From the NCBI GenBank assembly GCA_958450325.1, contig OY288243.1, forward strand, positions 63,720,606 through 63,784,605: a DNA stretch of 64,000 bases, given 5' to 3'. Below are positions 16,150 through 27,674 of the stretch, one piece after another. This stretch comes from Agrostemma githago. Taxonomy: Eukaryota; Streptophyta; Magnoliopsida; Caryophyllales; Caryophyllaceae. Each line of letters begins with the position of its first letter. Position 1 is the first letter of the stretch. The translations under genes and the position numbers were made by a program. The notes below the pieces were generated by a model. The model worked only from the letters and a program-made list of their open reading frames with translations, was not told the origin of the DNA and searched no databases.

Positions 16150-17310
16150 CTTAATTCCAAGTTGATTAAGCCAGTTGCCATCATTTGCATTCATAGGTCT
16201 CCAGATTTTGTGTTGCACATTATGTTCACCTCATTTTTGATGTCACTTGCCACCAGTTCTGGTCTCCTTAGTATTTGATTGTGAAAAGCATTCTTTCTTT
16301 GCATTCAAATGTGATAGTAACATGCCACCAACGTCATAGAGTGAATTATTCTCTTCAATTTTAACCCTTTTTTCTTCACGCACTGATTCATTGGATCCCC
16401 TCGCGAAATCCTATAATCAGCCCACAGTTCAACCTGATATTTGACCAGGCCAAAGCACTATAGCTGCAACTGTAAAAGATGTGTTTGTGTCTCAGGCTCT
16501 TGGTGTGCAAAACCTGTCATCCTGGCATATGCCTTATCTGTACAGTTTGTCTTTAACATTAAGACATAACTCATAATATGACAACCTGTTTGGGAATATT
16601 CCACACCTGCCAGACCTCTTTAGCCCATGGCATTTTAGGCATCTTCTTTCTTAGCCAGATATATATCCTCTACTGATACTATAGCTTTCTCGTGATCAGT
16701 CCACCTCCCCTCAATTTAGCCTGGACTCATCAGTTCTTTGAATTTAAAAACATTGTGCCAGCTCCAAGCAGCTTCTCGGGACGTTGTTGCTTTCATTTAA
16801 TTTACTCAATTATCAGTGAATGAATGACATAGAAAATTTTATTTCAATTAAGACTGTTTGTTATGCAGGAGCGTTTGTTATGCGGAAAGATTATGTGCGT
16901 ATTAAAGATCGGGTCAAAAACTTACTAATGCTCAGCTCTGGCCATGAAGGAACATGAACTTGAATTAGTAAGATTGTCACATTCTTAGCATTTTTTTCTT
17001 GTCTTTTATGCCTTGCTCTAACATCTCTGCTATATCAGATTGTGATTTGAGGAATCCTTGCTTAAAGCCTCTTGAATATCTCTTAATTCTTCTGCTTTCA
17101 TATCTGTTTTATGCTCTATATTAGAGTGCCAGGCTCTATTGAGACATTTGAGAGATGTTTTCAACTTTTTCAACTTTTTAGTTACATTTTACTGCCTTTA
17201 TCGCATTTACTCCATTCTTCTACAACATTTTGTTTAAACCTGTCATTAGACCCCCACATTATTTGGTTCATCAAGTCGTCCTCATCGTGCCTATTTGCCT
17301 CCTTTCGTTT
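16150..17310 (-). pseudogene. Decayed LINE ORF2 pieces (EN-RT linker and zf-RVT)
   Basis: Two minus-strand blocks can be read through frameshifts and stops. About 17310-16950 gives KKLKKLKTSLKCLNRA, then SNIEHKTDMKAEELRDIQEA, the coiled linker between endonuclease and reverse transcriptase of plant L1 elements. About 16790-16480 gives AKKEDAKMPWAKEVWQVWNI followed by PKH, the start of the zf-RVT zinc-binding domain, with a decayed continuation to 16150. The reverse transcriptase that should lie between them is missing. This may be the same LINE as the RNase H at 14.4-14.8 kb, split by the CACTA-like insertion, but that is not proven. Confidence 0.6.
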
Positions 17311-17825
17311 GCTTTGTTGACATGTCCATTTCTGGTTTGGTTTTCATATGCACGGATCTGCTCCGCTTTTTGAACAGAATCAGGCCCTGCACATAAGTTG
17401 TCTTACCTGGTGAATTTTTTAGGCTGTTAGGTTAAGATAACTAGGTTGTGTTCTTAACTGATTCTCATCTGCACAGATCAGACTGTATTGTGCATTTATC
17501 ACATGCACTGACCTGTTTAGTTCTTTATAATGTGCATTTAAGCCCGAGTTTGTTTTTTATGGACTTGTTGACTAGAGCTTGTATAACTCAACTTCATAAG
17601 TTGTTTTGTTTTTACATTTAGTAAGTTGTTATAGGTTGTCATGTTGATTTTTTTTTAAAAAAACGTGCATATTTTTAACCCCTACCAGAATTCTTTAACT
17701 CAATAAAATCTTAGTTCTCAACATCAAATGCAACCAGCTTTGCCTCGAGCTGAACAGGGTCTGCAGTTTAAATCATCACACTTTACTTGAATCAACATCA
17801 ACATTAGACTGCATCAAGTAGTTGG
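17311..17825. other. No gene recognised
   Basis: Moderately AT-rich sequence between LINE remains and the gypsy integrase. It contains scattered short frames without any family resemblance. It may be decayed LINE endonuclease or retrotransposon 3' sequence. Confidence 0.3.
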
Positions 17826-18636
17826 CAAGCTTGTATGTGCCAGGGCCTAGGATTTAGGTTGCTTGGTAGGGTCCTTTCCAGTTGGCACTCAGCTTGTCGT
17901 GCTCTCTGGCTCTGCCCACTGCTTGGGTCTTCCTAAGGACAAGGTCCCCTATTTGGAAGCTTCTTTCACTTACCCTTCTGTTGTAAGCTCTTCTCATCCT
18001 CTGCTGATATGCGACTATGTTAGCGTGGTCCCTCTCTCTTACTTCACTTACCAGGTCTAAAGCCTCAGTCATTGCTGTTTCGTTGTCGGTTCTACTGAAC
18101 AGTTGCGACCTAAGGGTAGGGACCCTAGCTTCGATAGGTAGAAGAGCCTAGCCCCGTATACCAACCCAAAGTACGTTTGCCCGGTGGATTTCTTTCTGGT
18201 TGTTCGGATCGACTGGAGGACGATGGAGAGTTCGTCCGTCCACCTTCATTTCAGGTCGTCTATCATTTTCTTTAGGCCGTTGAGGATTTGTTTGTTGGCC
18301 GCCTCGGCTTGGTCGTTAGTCTGCGGATGGCATACGGCGGAGTAGGCGACGGAAATTTTGTGCCCTTCCAGCCAACCCCTTAGTGGGTCGTTATCGAACT
18401 GCTGACCATGGTCGAACACTAAAACTTTGGGTAGGTTGTAGCGCGTTACGCTGTTATGCAAAATGACCTTTCGGACCGCCGGCTCGGTTATGCTGGGTAC
18501 AGCTTCCGCCTCTATCTATTTGGTGAAATAGTCGATTGCAACTATCAGGAACTTCTTGCTTCCGGTTGCGACGGTGAACGGTCCCAAGATGTTCATCCCC
18601 CATTGAGCGAAGGATATGGGTGATAGGATTGGCTTG
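17826..18636 (-). pseudogene. Ty3/gypsy integrase, truncated
   Basis: On the minus strand, frames give ILSPISFAQWGMNILGPF and KFLIVAIDYFTK (first catalytic Asp), a TAG where Trp is normal, then IEAEA. After that come KVLVFDHGQQFDN (second Asp), HPQTNDQAEAANKQIL (catalytic Glu) and a C-terminal block (MRRAYNRRVSERSFQIGDLV, WKGPYQ). This is the Athila/Tat branch of Ty3/gypsy. The zinc-binding N-terminus and all upstream pol are lost at 18637, where an LTR start (TGTAACACCCCG) abuts. Confidence 0.85.
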
Positions 18637-19150
18637 TAACACCCCGTGATTTTCCGAGTCATTTATAAGGCGTTAATTTTCTATTTTTATAATCGGATTT
18701 TAAGTTGGATAAAATATTTAAAGTATTTTGGCCTTCTTATAATAAACCGGTTTTGACTATTTTTAAAAGTGGAACAGTATTTTATAAATCGAATTAGTAT
18801 CGGGTTTGAATTTGGGTCAAGCACAAACATTAAAAAGGAAAAAGGAAACCTATTAAATCCTATATATATAAACCCCTCTACCCCCTTCTCTCCCCTAATT
18901 CACATAAGCTCAACTTCTCTGCCGCACAAGCCAAAGTCACTCTATCTCCTTCCGTTTCCTTCTTTCGGTTTTCACCATTCAATCACCGCCATGCAATCAG
19001 TTCCGATCTTTGCTTATATCAAGGTATTTTTACACCCGTCTTCCCAAAAATTGTAAGTACACTAATCAGTTAATCTCTTTGTTTCTTACATTTGTGGGTC
19101 AATTAGATAGTACTCTGTATGTCATAATACTTTGTTTTAAGCTCGATAAT
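18637..19150 (+). mobile_element. 5' part of an LTR (TGTAACACCCCG start)
   Basis: TGTAACACCCCG is a common plant LTR start and is also the start of the solo LTR at 38398. A TATATATATAAACCCC box at 18860-18875 followed by a CT-rich leader looks like the U3/R promoter. Beyond about 19150 the sequence passes into CACTA subterminal repeats and no LTR end (TA/CA with target duplication) is seen, so this copy is incomplete. Confidence 0.5.
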
Positions 19151-19196
19151 CTGAAGGGCGTCCTGGGCATACGAAAGGTTGGAAGGGAAATATTGA

Positions 19197-19345
19197 GGCG
19201 GACGGGCGTCCAATAGCGGACGCCATATGGGCCTTAATGGCGTCCACTATCGGGCGCCAAAGGGGTACATATGGCGTCTACTAGCGGACGCCCGGTCTGG
19301 TCTCAGAATTTTTTTTCGGGCGTCCACTATCGGACGCCCGCTTGC
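19197..19345. repeat. Left subterminal repeats of the CACTA element
   Basis: Four to five palindromic units of the form GGCGTCCACTATCGGACGCC, matching the array at 27290-27640. In this family such repeats are transposase binding sites. Confidence 0.85.
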
Positions 19346-20118
19346 CCAACTCGCATCAAATACTAGCCGACCCCCCTCGCCTCCTTCATACTTCAAAAAA
19401 AAATTCACTCTCTACCTTCTCTCTACACTCAATCGCGAATCCTCTCCCCAATTTTCCCTTCTTATTCCTAATTTTCGGTATGTTTTTATTATTTTAATTA
19501 GTTCTTATTCATTATAATGTTGGTTAGCTTTGATTTTTTTCAATTATTATGGTAGTTTGATAGTTAATATTGTTTAGGTCTCAATTGAGTTGTCTTGTTT
19601 GTTTAGCCCAATTTTGATTAGGTAGATTAGTTTTGCCCATTAGCCCAATTTTGATTAGAGTTTGATGAATTCGGATAATTCGGGGATTAAATTGATGAAT
19701 TCGGATTTGGATAATTTGTGATTATATTGGGGAAATTAAGTTAGGGAAATTAAGTTTGAGTAATTCGCAATTTGTGATTAAATTGCGATTACATTTGGGT
19801 TTAGTCAATCCTAAATTAAGTTTAGGGAAATTCAACTTTAATTTGTTATATATATATTTTTTTTTGGAGTTTAATTTTTGTAATTTTTGATTTATTTCAA
19901 TTTATTTCAGTTATGAGTGCTAGTTTGATAGTTAATGTTGATTATGTCTCAATTGAGTTACATTGTCTGTCTGCCCATTAGTTCATCCCAATTTTGATTA
20001 GGTAGATTGTTGGTGTAAGCTTAAGGTAAGTGGCATTAATGTTGTGATGAATTTGTGAGAATTTGTGGGTTTACTTTGATGTATTTGTGATTAAATTGAG
20101 GAAATTAAGTTAGGGAAA

Positions 20119-21581
20119 TCTCCCTTACTACTAATTAGATAGGTAACCTCCAAAAGAATGACACGTGGCGCTACCACATGCAATGAATTCCCGCCTAAAC
20201 GTCCTACACTCCCTGTACAAAACTACATAATTATTATACACACATATGTGTGTGTATACTAGGATGTATATATTTTTATTATACACACATATTACTACTA
20301 CTATTGTTAATAATAATAGTACTATTATTATTACACACACATAATTGCAATCCAGTATATACGCCATATATTAATATTTCATATAATATTATGGTGTGTA
20401 CGCATAATATTATAATTATACACATTATACATTCTCCCTATTGTCATGTATCTCTATTATGTACATTATTCGAGCAATATTCAGTAGTTCCCTAAAATAT
20501 AATTATATCTAATTTGTTATCACATTACTTTGACTCAGTAAATAAGGAGTTGCCGTATTAGTATGTTCTACGTCTATCGTGTTATTGTAATTAATAATAT
20601 CTCAAACGTAATATCGTAAATTATTACGATCCTCCCTATTGATATTATTCTAGACCCTCCAATAGAAATATCAATACTCACAAATGACTCTACTGCCTAA
20701 AATATTGTTACATCTAATCATTTTGGTATGAGTAATTTCATAATCACACATATTGTTATTAAGATATTTTTAATAATAATAAGTATAATATCTCATTACT
20801 ACCATCCCTCTTCTACTAAAAGTATAGGAGAAACTACAAATACGATGACGTGTCGCTCCCTCATTCAATATTTTTCCTCCAAATTAAATCACTATCACTA
20901 TTAGTTCAATAAGGAAACAAATTAATAAGTAAACAAATAATTACTCTATAATATAATACTTCGTACGGTTATCTTAATTCAAGTCAAACTAAATATTTGC
21001 GTAAATTAGATGGAAAAAATCTCCAATAGTTAAATTTTTATGTATGGACTATGAAAAAAATAGATATTTTTTATACGGATTTATTTTGTAACAAAATAAA
21101 AGTGTCACAACCTATCGAATTCAAGTGTCAACGTAAAAATTTATAAAACATTTGATGAGTGGAAACTATATAAAATACTTTCAAATTTTGATTTTAATAT
21201 ATAAATAAAATATTTTCTTATCTAATAATATTTGAAGTATTATGTCATCTTCTAATTTATTAACAAAATTTATAACTGATTTGAATATATCAGAGGATGT
21301 ATTTTGATTCATGACGGTTGGTTTCATGATAAAAAAAAGTAAAAAATTACGTATAAAATATTATCATTAGCTTTGTAAAAAAAAGTGTTCAGTAAACTAT
21401 AGAAGTATTAAATAAGATTACTCGATTATCTTTAGCATTTTTAATTATTTTCTCAAATCAAAGTGTAACAATTAAAAATGTGAAAAGTTAATAGGTTACC
21501 AATTAGATATTTTTATATGTAATCACTAATAAATATAAAATTCTAAATATATCGTGCATTACTGCGCGGGATCTGTACTAG
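20119..21581 (+). mobile_element. Non-autonomous Helitron H3 inside the CACTA element
   Basis: Starts TCTCCCTTACTACTAATTAG after GGGAAA (A20118). Ends CGTGCATTACTGCGCGGG, then ATCTGTA and CTAG at 21578-21581, followed by TTAAGTTT. The flank joined across the element, GGGAAA|TTAAGTTT, exists uninterrupted at 19744-19757 in a related repeat of the CACTA leader, giving an internal empty site. There is no coding; long CA/TA/TAA microsatellites lie at 20235-20345. The 3' hairpin is imperfect. Confidence 0.85.
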
Positions 21582-21683
21582 TTAAGTTTAAGTTAAATGG
21601 TGATTAAATTTGGGTTTAGTTAGTCCTAAATTAAGTTAGAGAAATTAAACTTTAGTTTGTGTTATATATATATTATGTAGAAA

Positions 21684-24600
21684 ATGAATAGAATTGAACG
21701 GAAATGGATGTATGAGGGAAGACTTGATAAGAAGAGACGTCCCACCATCAAATTTTTGAGGGGTGTTGACTCATTTGTCGAGGTTGCAAAAAAATCACTA
21801 GACTATGCATCGAGGGAGGAAGTTAGGTGTCCATGTACTAAATGCAAGAACCTCAAAAAAATTTGAGGTCATTGTGGTTAAGGAACATGTCATTTGTGAT
21901 GGTTTTTCACCCAATTATTATCGTTGGATTTGTCATGGTGAGCCCTCTCAGTCCGAGAAACCCGAGAACCGACAAAATGAGGGGGGTTGAGAGGTATGAT
22001 AGTTGACGTTGTGGAGTGTAACTTGTTCAACAACGATAACACATATAGGAATGACGACTCACCTAACCCACGAGACTCACCTAACCCACAAGAGCCTAAC
22101 CCACGAGCAAAGGTTTTTTCCGACATGTAGAACGTTTCGGAGAAACCTTTATATGGAGGGTGCGATGTGACTTTGCTAGAAGTCACATCTATGATAGTTA
22201 GCCTTAAATGTGAGTTCAACCTACCCTTAGCTTGTGTCGATGGTGTTGCTGCCATGCTTGAGAGAGTCGTCCAAAAAGACAATATCGTGACCTGAACTTT
22301 CTACATAACCAAAAAAGTTGTGAAAGGTCTTCAACTCCCGCATGAAAAGATTGATGCTTGTCCAGATGGATGCATGTTATTTTGGAAGGACGATGCGATG
22401 CTTAATGAATGTAGGAGATGTGGTAAGGGTAGGTATAAGACGGTTGAGGGGGATATTGTTTTGAGGGGTAGAAAAGGGAAAAGCGGTGTTAGGGGTAAGA
22501 AACTGATCCCAATCAGTAAGCTTACGTACTTCCCTATTGCACCTAGACTTTAAAAATTGTATGCCACAAGAACCATAGCGGCGCAAATGAGGTGGCACAA
22601 GGAGGACATTAGGGTACCAAGGAAGATGTGTCATCTGAGTGACGGTGAAGAGTGGAAGCGTTTTGATAGACTACACCCCCACTTTGCGTTAGAACCCCGA
22701 AATGTAAGGCTTGGGTTGTGTACTGATGGATTTGCACTTTTCGGCCAATTTGGTAAGTCGTACTCTTGCTGGCCTGTGATGATCACACCTTATAACCTAC
22801 CTCCTTGGTTGTGTTTGAAGCAGCCTTTCATCTTTCTATCTCTTATTGTCTCTGGACCCAAAAACCCGAAAAATCATTTGGATGTTTACTTGCAACCTGT
22901 TATTGAGGAATTAAAACAACTGTGGGAAGTAGGGGTGGAAACTTGTGATGTCTCTTCGAGACAAAACTTTCACTTGAAAGCAGCTCTGTTGTGGACTATA
23001 AACGACTTCCCCGCGTATGGTATGCTCTCGGGGTGGTCTATTGCGGGTCAGAAAGCATGTATGTGTTGTATGGATGAGAGCAAAGCTTTTTATCTTCCAA
23101 ATTCTAGTAAAATTAGTTGGTTTGACTGTCATAGACAGTTCCTACCAGAAGGTCACCCATATAGGAAGAACAAGAAGGCGTTTAAGAAGGGTGAGGTTGT
23201 GCTTGACGACGCACCTGATCGACTCTCAGGAGATGAAATATGGGAGTTGATTTCCGAGTACCTGTCCACTGTTGACGGAACCGAGCAGGAGTTCAAAGAC
23301 CTGAAAAGGTTGAAAAATGGCTGGTTTAAACGTAGCATATTCTTTGACCCACCATATTGGAGTACTTTGTTACTTCGTCACAATTTAGATGTGATGCACA
23401 TAGAGAAAAACTTCTTTCAGCAGTTGATTCACACTGTGATGGATGTGGAGGGGAAGAGTTGTGACACTAGAGGCTCCCGACGAGAGGTAAAGAATTTTTG
23501 TGACCGTCCTCAACTGCACATAAAATGGGATGGATCCAAATTGAAAGCCTTGTTTAGCCTTGACAAGGCTCAGAGAAAGGCGTTGTTGGAGTGGGTAGAG
23601 AAGTTGAAGTTCCCTGATGGGTACGCCTCCGACTTCAAACACTGTATTGATCTTAAGAATCTAAAGCTGCAAGGGTTAAAGAGTCATGATTGCCACGTCT
23701 TCATGGAGAGGTTACTTCCGGTATCACTAAAGCAGCTTTTGCCACCGAGGGTGTGGAATTCTATAACTGAGATATCTCATTTTTTCCGAGATTCCTGTTC
23801 TTCTACAGTATCAATAAATGACATGACTCGGCTGGAGGATCAAATTCCACAGATATTATGCAAACTTGAGATGATCTTTCCACCGTCGGTCTTTAATTCC
23901 ATGGAGCATCTACCTGTCCACTTGCCCTACGAGGCTAAGGTTGGAGGACCTGTCCAGTATAGATGGATGTACCCATTTGAAAGGTACATAAATTTTAGTA
24001 ACTTTATTTATAAATTTAATTTAAACATAGCTAATTTTTATTAATTGAAGTGCATAACTTGTGTATTTAGGTTCCTTAATCATTTGAAAAAGAAAATTGG
24101 TAACAAGGCTAGGGTAGAGGGTTCTATTTGTAATGCATATTTGACAGAAGAGATTGCAAACTTCTGCTCCCTCTACTTCGAGAAAGATGTCCAAACAAAA
24201 GCCAAGAATCTGAACCTAGAACAGTCATTGTCAATTGATCCTACTATACCCGAGTTTTTTCAAAAGAAGGACGATGAAGGAACTTCATCCGTTGAGGGTT
24301 CTAGGAGGCTAGATGAGAAAGAGTACAACCGAGCTCACCTTTACCTACTTTCTAATTGTGAGATTTTAGAGCCTTATGAGAAGCAATTTGTAACTGAATA
24401 TGTCGCTGCAAAGCCTGACGTGAACGCTGATGACGTTTGGAGTAAGCATGAGGAACATTTTTCTAAGTGGCTCAATGATCATGTAGTTGCCTTTGACATA
24501 CATGATGATTTGGTTTGAAGTTTGGCATACGGTCCAGTGCGAGTGGTTAAAACCTGGAACCGGTACTCAGTAAATGGGTTCAATTTTCACACATTCAACT

Positions 24601-25252
24601 ATGGGAAGAACAAGGCTAGATGCAATTTTGATGTGAGTGTGTCATCTCTTGATGGCGATGAGTACTATGGTATTTTAGAGGATATTTTCGAGTTGTGTTA
24701 CGCTGGTAAAGAACGGGGGTATAGAGCTGTGATATTCAAATGTGAGTGGAAAGACAGCTCAGTGAACGGGACCTGAGTGCATGAACGTTGCAAGATTGTG
24801 TAAGTTAATCACACCAGGAAATATCCTACGTACGATCCGTTCGTACTCGCACATCAGGCAAAGCAAGTCTACTTTGCTCCTTATCCTTACACGAGAATGA
24901 CAGAAATCAAAGTCAATGGTGGGTAGTCTTTACGACTAAACCGAGGGGGCAAATAGATAGTTCTCTGTTCCAGGAAGATACGGCTTCAAGTGGTACACGC
25001 TTATCTCCAAGTGACGAGACCATATTCTCCAATGAAGATCAAAATGAAGGGGTAGAGGATGATTTAGAGGATGATGATGATGGACAACGAGATTACATGG
25101 TTACGGATGTTCGGGAGATCCTTGAGGAGGATGATGGACACGATGAAGAAAATTTGGAGGACGATCAGGTGGAGGGTGAGGAGACGGAGGAGGAAGATCA
25201 GACTGAGGAGGATGAGGGTGACGACAATAACGACAGCGAAGATGACTACTAG
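21684..25252 (+). pseudogene. CACTA TNP2-like transposase (Transpos_assoc, Transposase_21, DUF4218, DUF4216)
   Basis: The start MNRIERKWMYEGRLDKKRRP is followed by the transposase-associated domain (CPCTKCKN, then GFSPNYYRWICHGE after a frameshift near 21860). Next come IDACPDGCMLFWKDD with CRRCGKGRYK, and a long intact frame 22557-23983 with Transposase_21 features: FGQFGKSYSCWPVMITPYNL, GWSIAGQKACMCCMDES, LRHNLDVMHIEKNFF. An intron at 23984-24070 (GTACAT..TTTAG) leads to the DUF4218 end and, after a single TGA at 24516, DUF4216 (YGPVRVVKTWNRYSVNGFNF). The gene closes in a very acidic tail ending at TAG 25250-25252. Several stops and frameshifts (near 21860, 22550, 24516, 24774) make it non-functional as it stands. 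The catalytic frame is otherwise well kept, so decay is recent. Confidence 0.9.
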
Positions 25253-25369
25253 AGTTGTTGTAGTAGGTTATATTGATCGTTGTCCTAATTATTTGGTACA
25301 TTATTTTAATCAAGTTAGATTGTAATTGCTAATTGTTGTTGACATTGTTTAATTTGTTGCAAGGTTAAG

Positions 25370-27026
25370 ATGGCAGGCGGCAGATCCACCAGGAGACGTG
25401 GTGGGGGTAGTAGGTCTGTTCAGACATCCATCACGCAGCGGGGGGAGGAGGAACGGGTCCCCAAAACGGGACCGGAGCAGAATGAACAGCAGGGACAGCA
25501 GCAGGGGCAGCAAGAGGAGCTGGAGTACGACGACGATGCCCGGCTGAAGATTGACCCTGGTCGCGTTTGGTAATATATAATCTAACATGTCGATTCTTTT
25601 GTAACATGTGAATTGTTCGACTATATCTTTTAAGATTTCATACATATATGTGATTCTCGACTCGGTGCAGGTTTCTACATGAGCTGGTGACCACAGGCTG
25701 TACTAACAGCTACATGGTCGATAGAGGGCAAGGGTATGCTTACTAGACTATGGTGTCGTTGGACGTACGACAGTGGTGGTTCAACAACTTCCGGGTACAT
25801 GGATTGTTTTTGTTACCGAGTTTTTATTTTACAATGTATTGTTTGTAAATATTTTCGCTACTAATTAATAATCCGCCTTGTTTGTCTAGTTGAAGTTCAC
25901 TTGGAAGCCGGAGTTAGAAGGAAGGGTCTGGGACCGATATAACGAGACCTGCACACGACGTTTCGCGGACGTCATGAACAAACGCCATAAGCGGGGGACT
26001 GCGCTCAAAGACAGTAAAGGTGTAGTTTTTAATAGTACTCAGTTTTAACAAACAATCTAACTTCAATCTTTTACTGTATTAACTAATATATTAGTATCTT
26101 CATATTTCAGGGGAAGCGTTGGAGAGATGGGTTGCGTACCATGACAGCCCAGAGTTCAAGGTCAGGTCGGACAAGGGACAGAAAAACAAGATGAAGAACT
26201 GTGAACTGGAGGGGAAGGCGAACCCGACACATCATCGGGGTTCTCAGTCTTCGTACCGTCATGCAATGAAGGTATGATTTTTATTAATATCATAGTATTA
26301 CTTAAATTCTCATAAACTATGTTTGCGTAATATTCACCTAACGTTCATATACATTATTCAATAGATACAAGCTGAACTCGGGAGGATGCCAACCGCGCCT
26401 GAGCTGTTCCTAGACATGCACGCGAAGAGCGATGACAAATGGACGAATCGGTTTGTCACGAGGAAAGATCAGGCCATCTGGGTGAGTACTAAATACTTCA
26501 AATAAATCAACTTTGTCCATACTTTAGGTGGTAGATAACTATCTTTAATGATTTCATCTAATAACTTGAATTGAAATCATTGTTGTGTACGCAGGATGCC
26601 TACAATAATGAGCACGCGAACCTCGACACCGCTCCTGATACTACCCAAGCCGACCCGAATAAAACTTTTTTCAAGGTCGTCTCGGGGTACAAGAAAGGGA
26701 GTGTGTGCAGTGTAGGGAATGCACACGGGATGTACTTCACACCTCCGCCACCGCGTCTCGGCACCTCTTCATAGATGGAGTACACGCCGGCGGGTTCTGA
26801 GCAACCCGACCCGGAGAAGGAGCAGATGAAGGAAGAGCTGGCGTCGCAGAGGGAGCAAATCAAGAAAATGCAGGAACAGATGGCCATGTTTCAGGCCATG
26901 TTTGTGAGATGCAACCAAGGTCGTCCCACATCCCCTCCGGACGACAGAGCCCCTTTAACGGGGATGGTGGTAACTCTGGTGCTTCAGCTAGCTTCACAGT
27001 TAACTGATTGTTTTTTGTTGTTGTAA
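25370..27026 (+). pseudogene. CACTA second gene (Transposase_24 / Ptta-En/Spm-like), six exons
   Basis: Exons 25370-25569, 25671-25794, 25890-26019, 26111-26271, 26365-26481 and 26595-27026 join in phase with GT..AG borders. The product has an Arg/Gly-rich and Gln-rich N-terminus, then the block WKPELEGRVWDRYNETCTRR .. ALERWVAYHDSPEFKVRSDK .. HRGSQSSYRHAMK .. TAPELFLDMHAK, and a C-terminal coiled-coil (EKEQMKEELASQREQIKKMQ). This is the Transposase_24 arrangement of plant CACTA elements, whose product binds subterminal repeats. In-frame TAG codons at about 25743 and at 26772-26774 break it. Reading continues in the same frame after each one. Confidence 0.85.
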
Positions 27027-27289
27027 CTAGATTTATGGATGATGTATATATCTTCAAACTAGTTTAGATATGTGTACCTTCAAACCGTATGTTCAAACTT
27101 TTTTATATGAATGTTTTCTCAGCAGAAATGTGTCAAGAATTGGAGTGTTGTGGTGATTGAGAGTGAATGAAGTTGAGGTACAGTGGATGGTTGACAATTG
27201 TGTGTGGATGGTTGAGAGTTGTGGATGTAGTTTATTTTGCATGTTTTGGCTAGACATCAAACGATTGAATACGGCTTTGTATCAGCATA

Positions 27290-27640
27290 CATGGCGTCCA
27301 ATAACGGACGCCATGTCAAACGCCAAAGGAAGCTAAAATCGACGAAATATGGTAGATATTTAGGGCAGCTGGCGTCTGAATGTGGACACCAGGTGCCCCT
27401 GAATGGCGTCCACAGTCGGACGCCAACCCAAAGCAAATGGCGTATGACTGTGGACGCCATCCATGGGCACCTGGCGTCCACAGTCACACGCCACACCTGG
27501 CGTCTACTGTCAGACACCCATTTTTTTGGCGTCCAACAGTGGACGCCCGCTTTAAAAATAGGCGACCGGTCGTGGCTTCCACTTTCTGGCGTTCGTTTGT
27601 GAACGCCCGTCTCCATATAGCGTCCACTGACGCAAGCCGT
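27290..27640. repeat. Right subterminal repeats of the CACTA element
   Basis: About a dozen GGCGTCCA..GGACGCC units in both orientations, ending some 30 bases before the CACTA terminus at 27674. Confidence 0.9.
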
Positions 27641-27674
27641 TGTGTGGATGCCCGAGAGCTCTATTCTTGTAGTG

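Larger units (their letters stand above)
19150..27674 (+). mobile_element. CACTA (En/Spm) transposon with both genes, degenerate
   Basis: The right end is TTCTTGTAGTG at 27664-27674, a standard CACTA terminus. Subterminal arrays of GGCGTCCACTGTCGGACGCC-like palindromes lie at 27290-27640 and at 19197-19345. Between them are a TNP2-like transposase gene (21684-25252) and a second gene with a Transposase_24-like product (25370-27026), in the usual order. A Helitron (20119-21581) is nested in the 5' untranslated part. The left CACTA terminus is not found, and the flanks differ (LTR fragment on the left, LINE ORF1 on the right), so the left side was rearranged or truncated. Confidence 0.85.
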
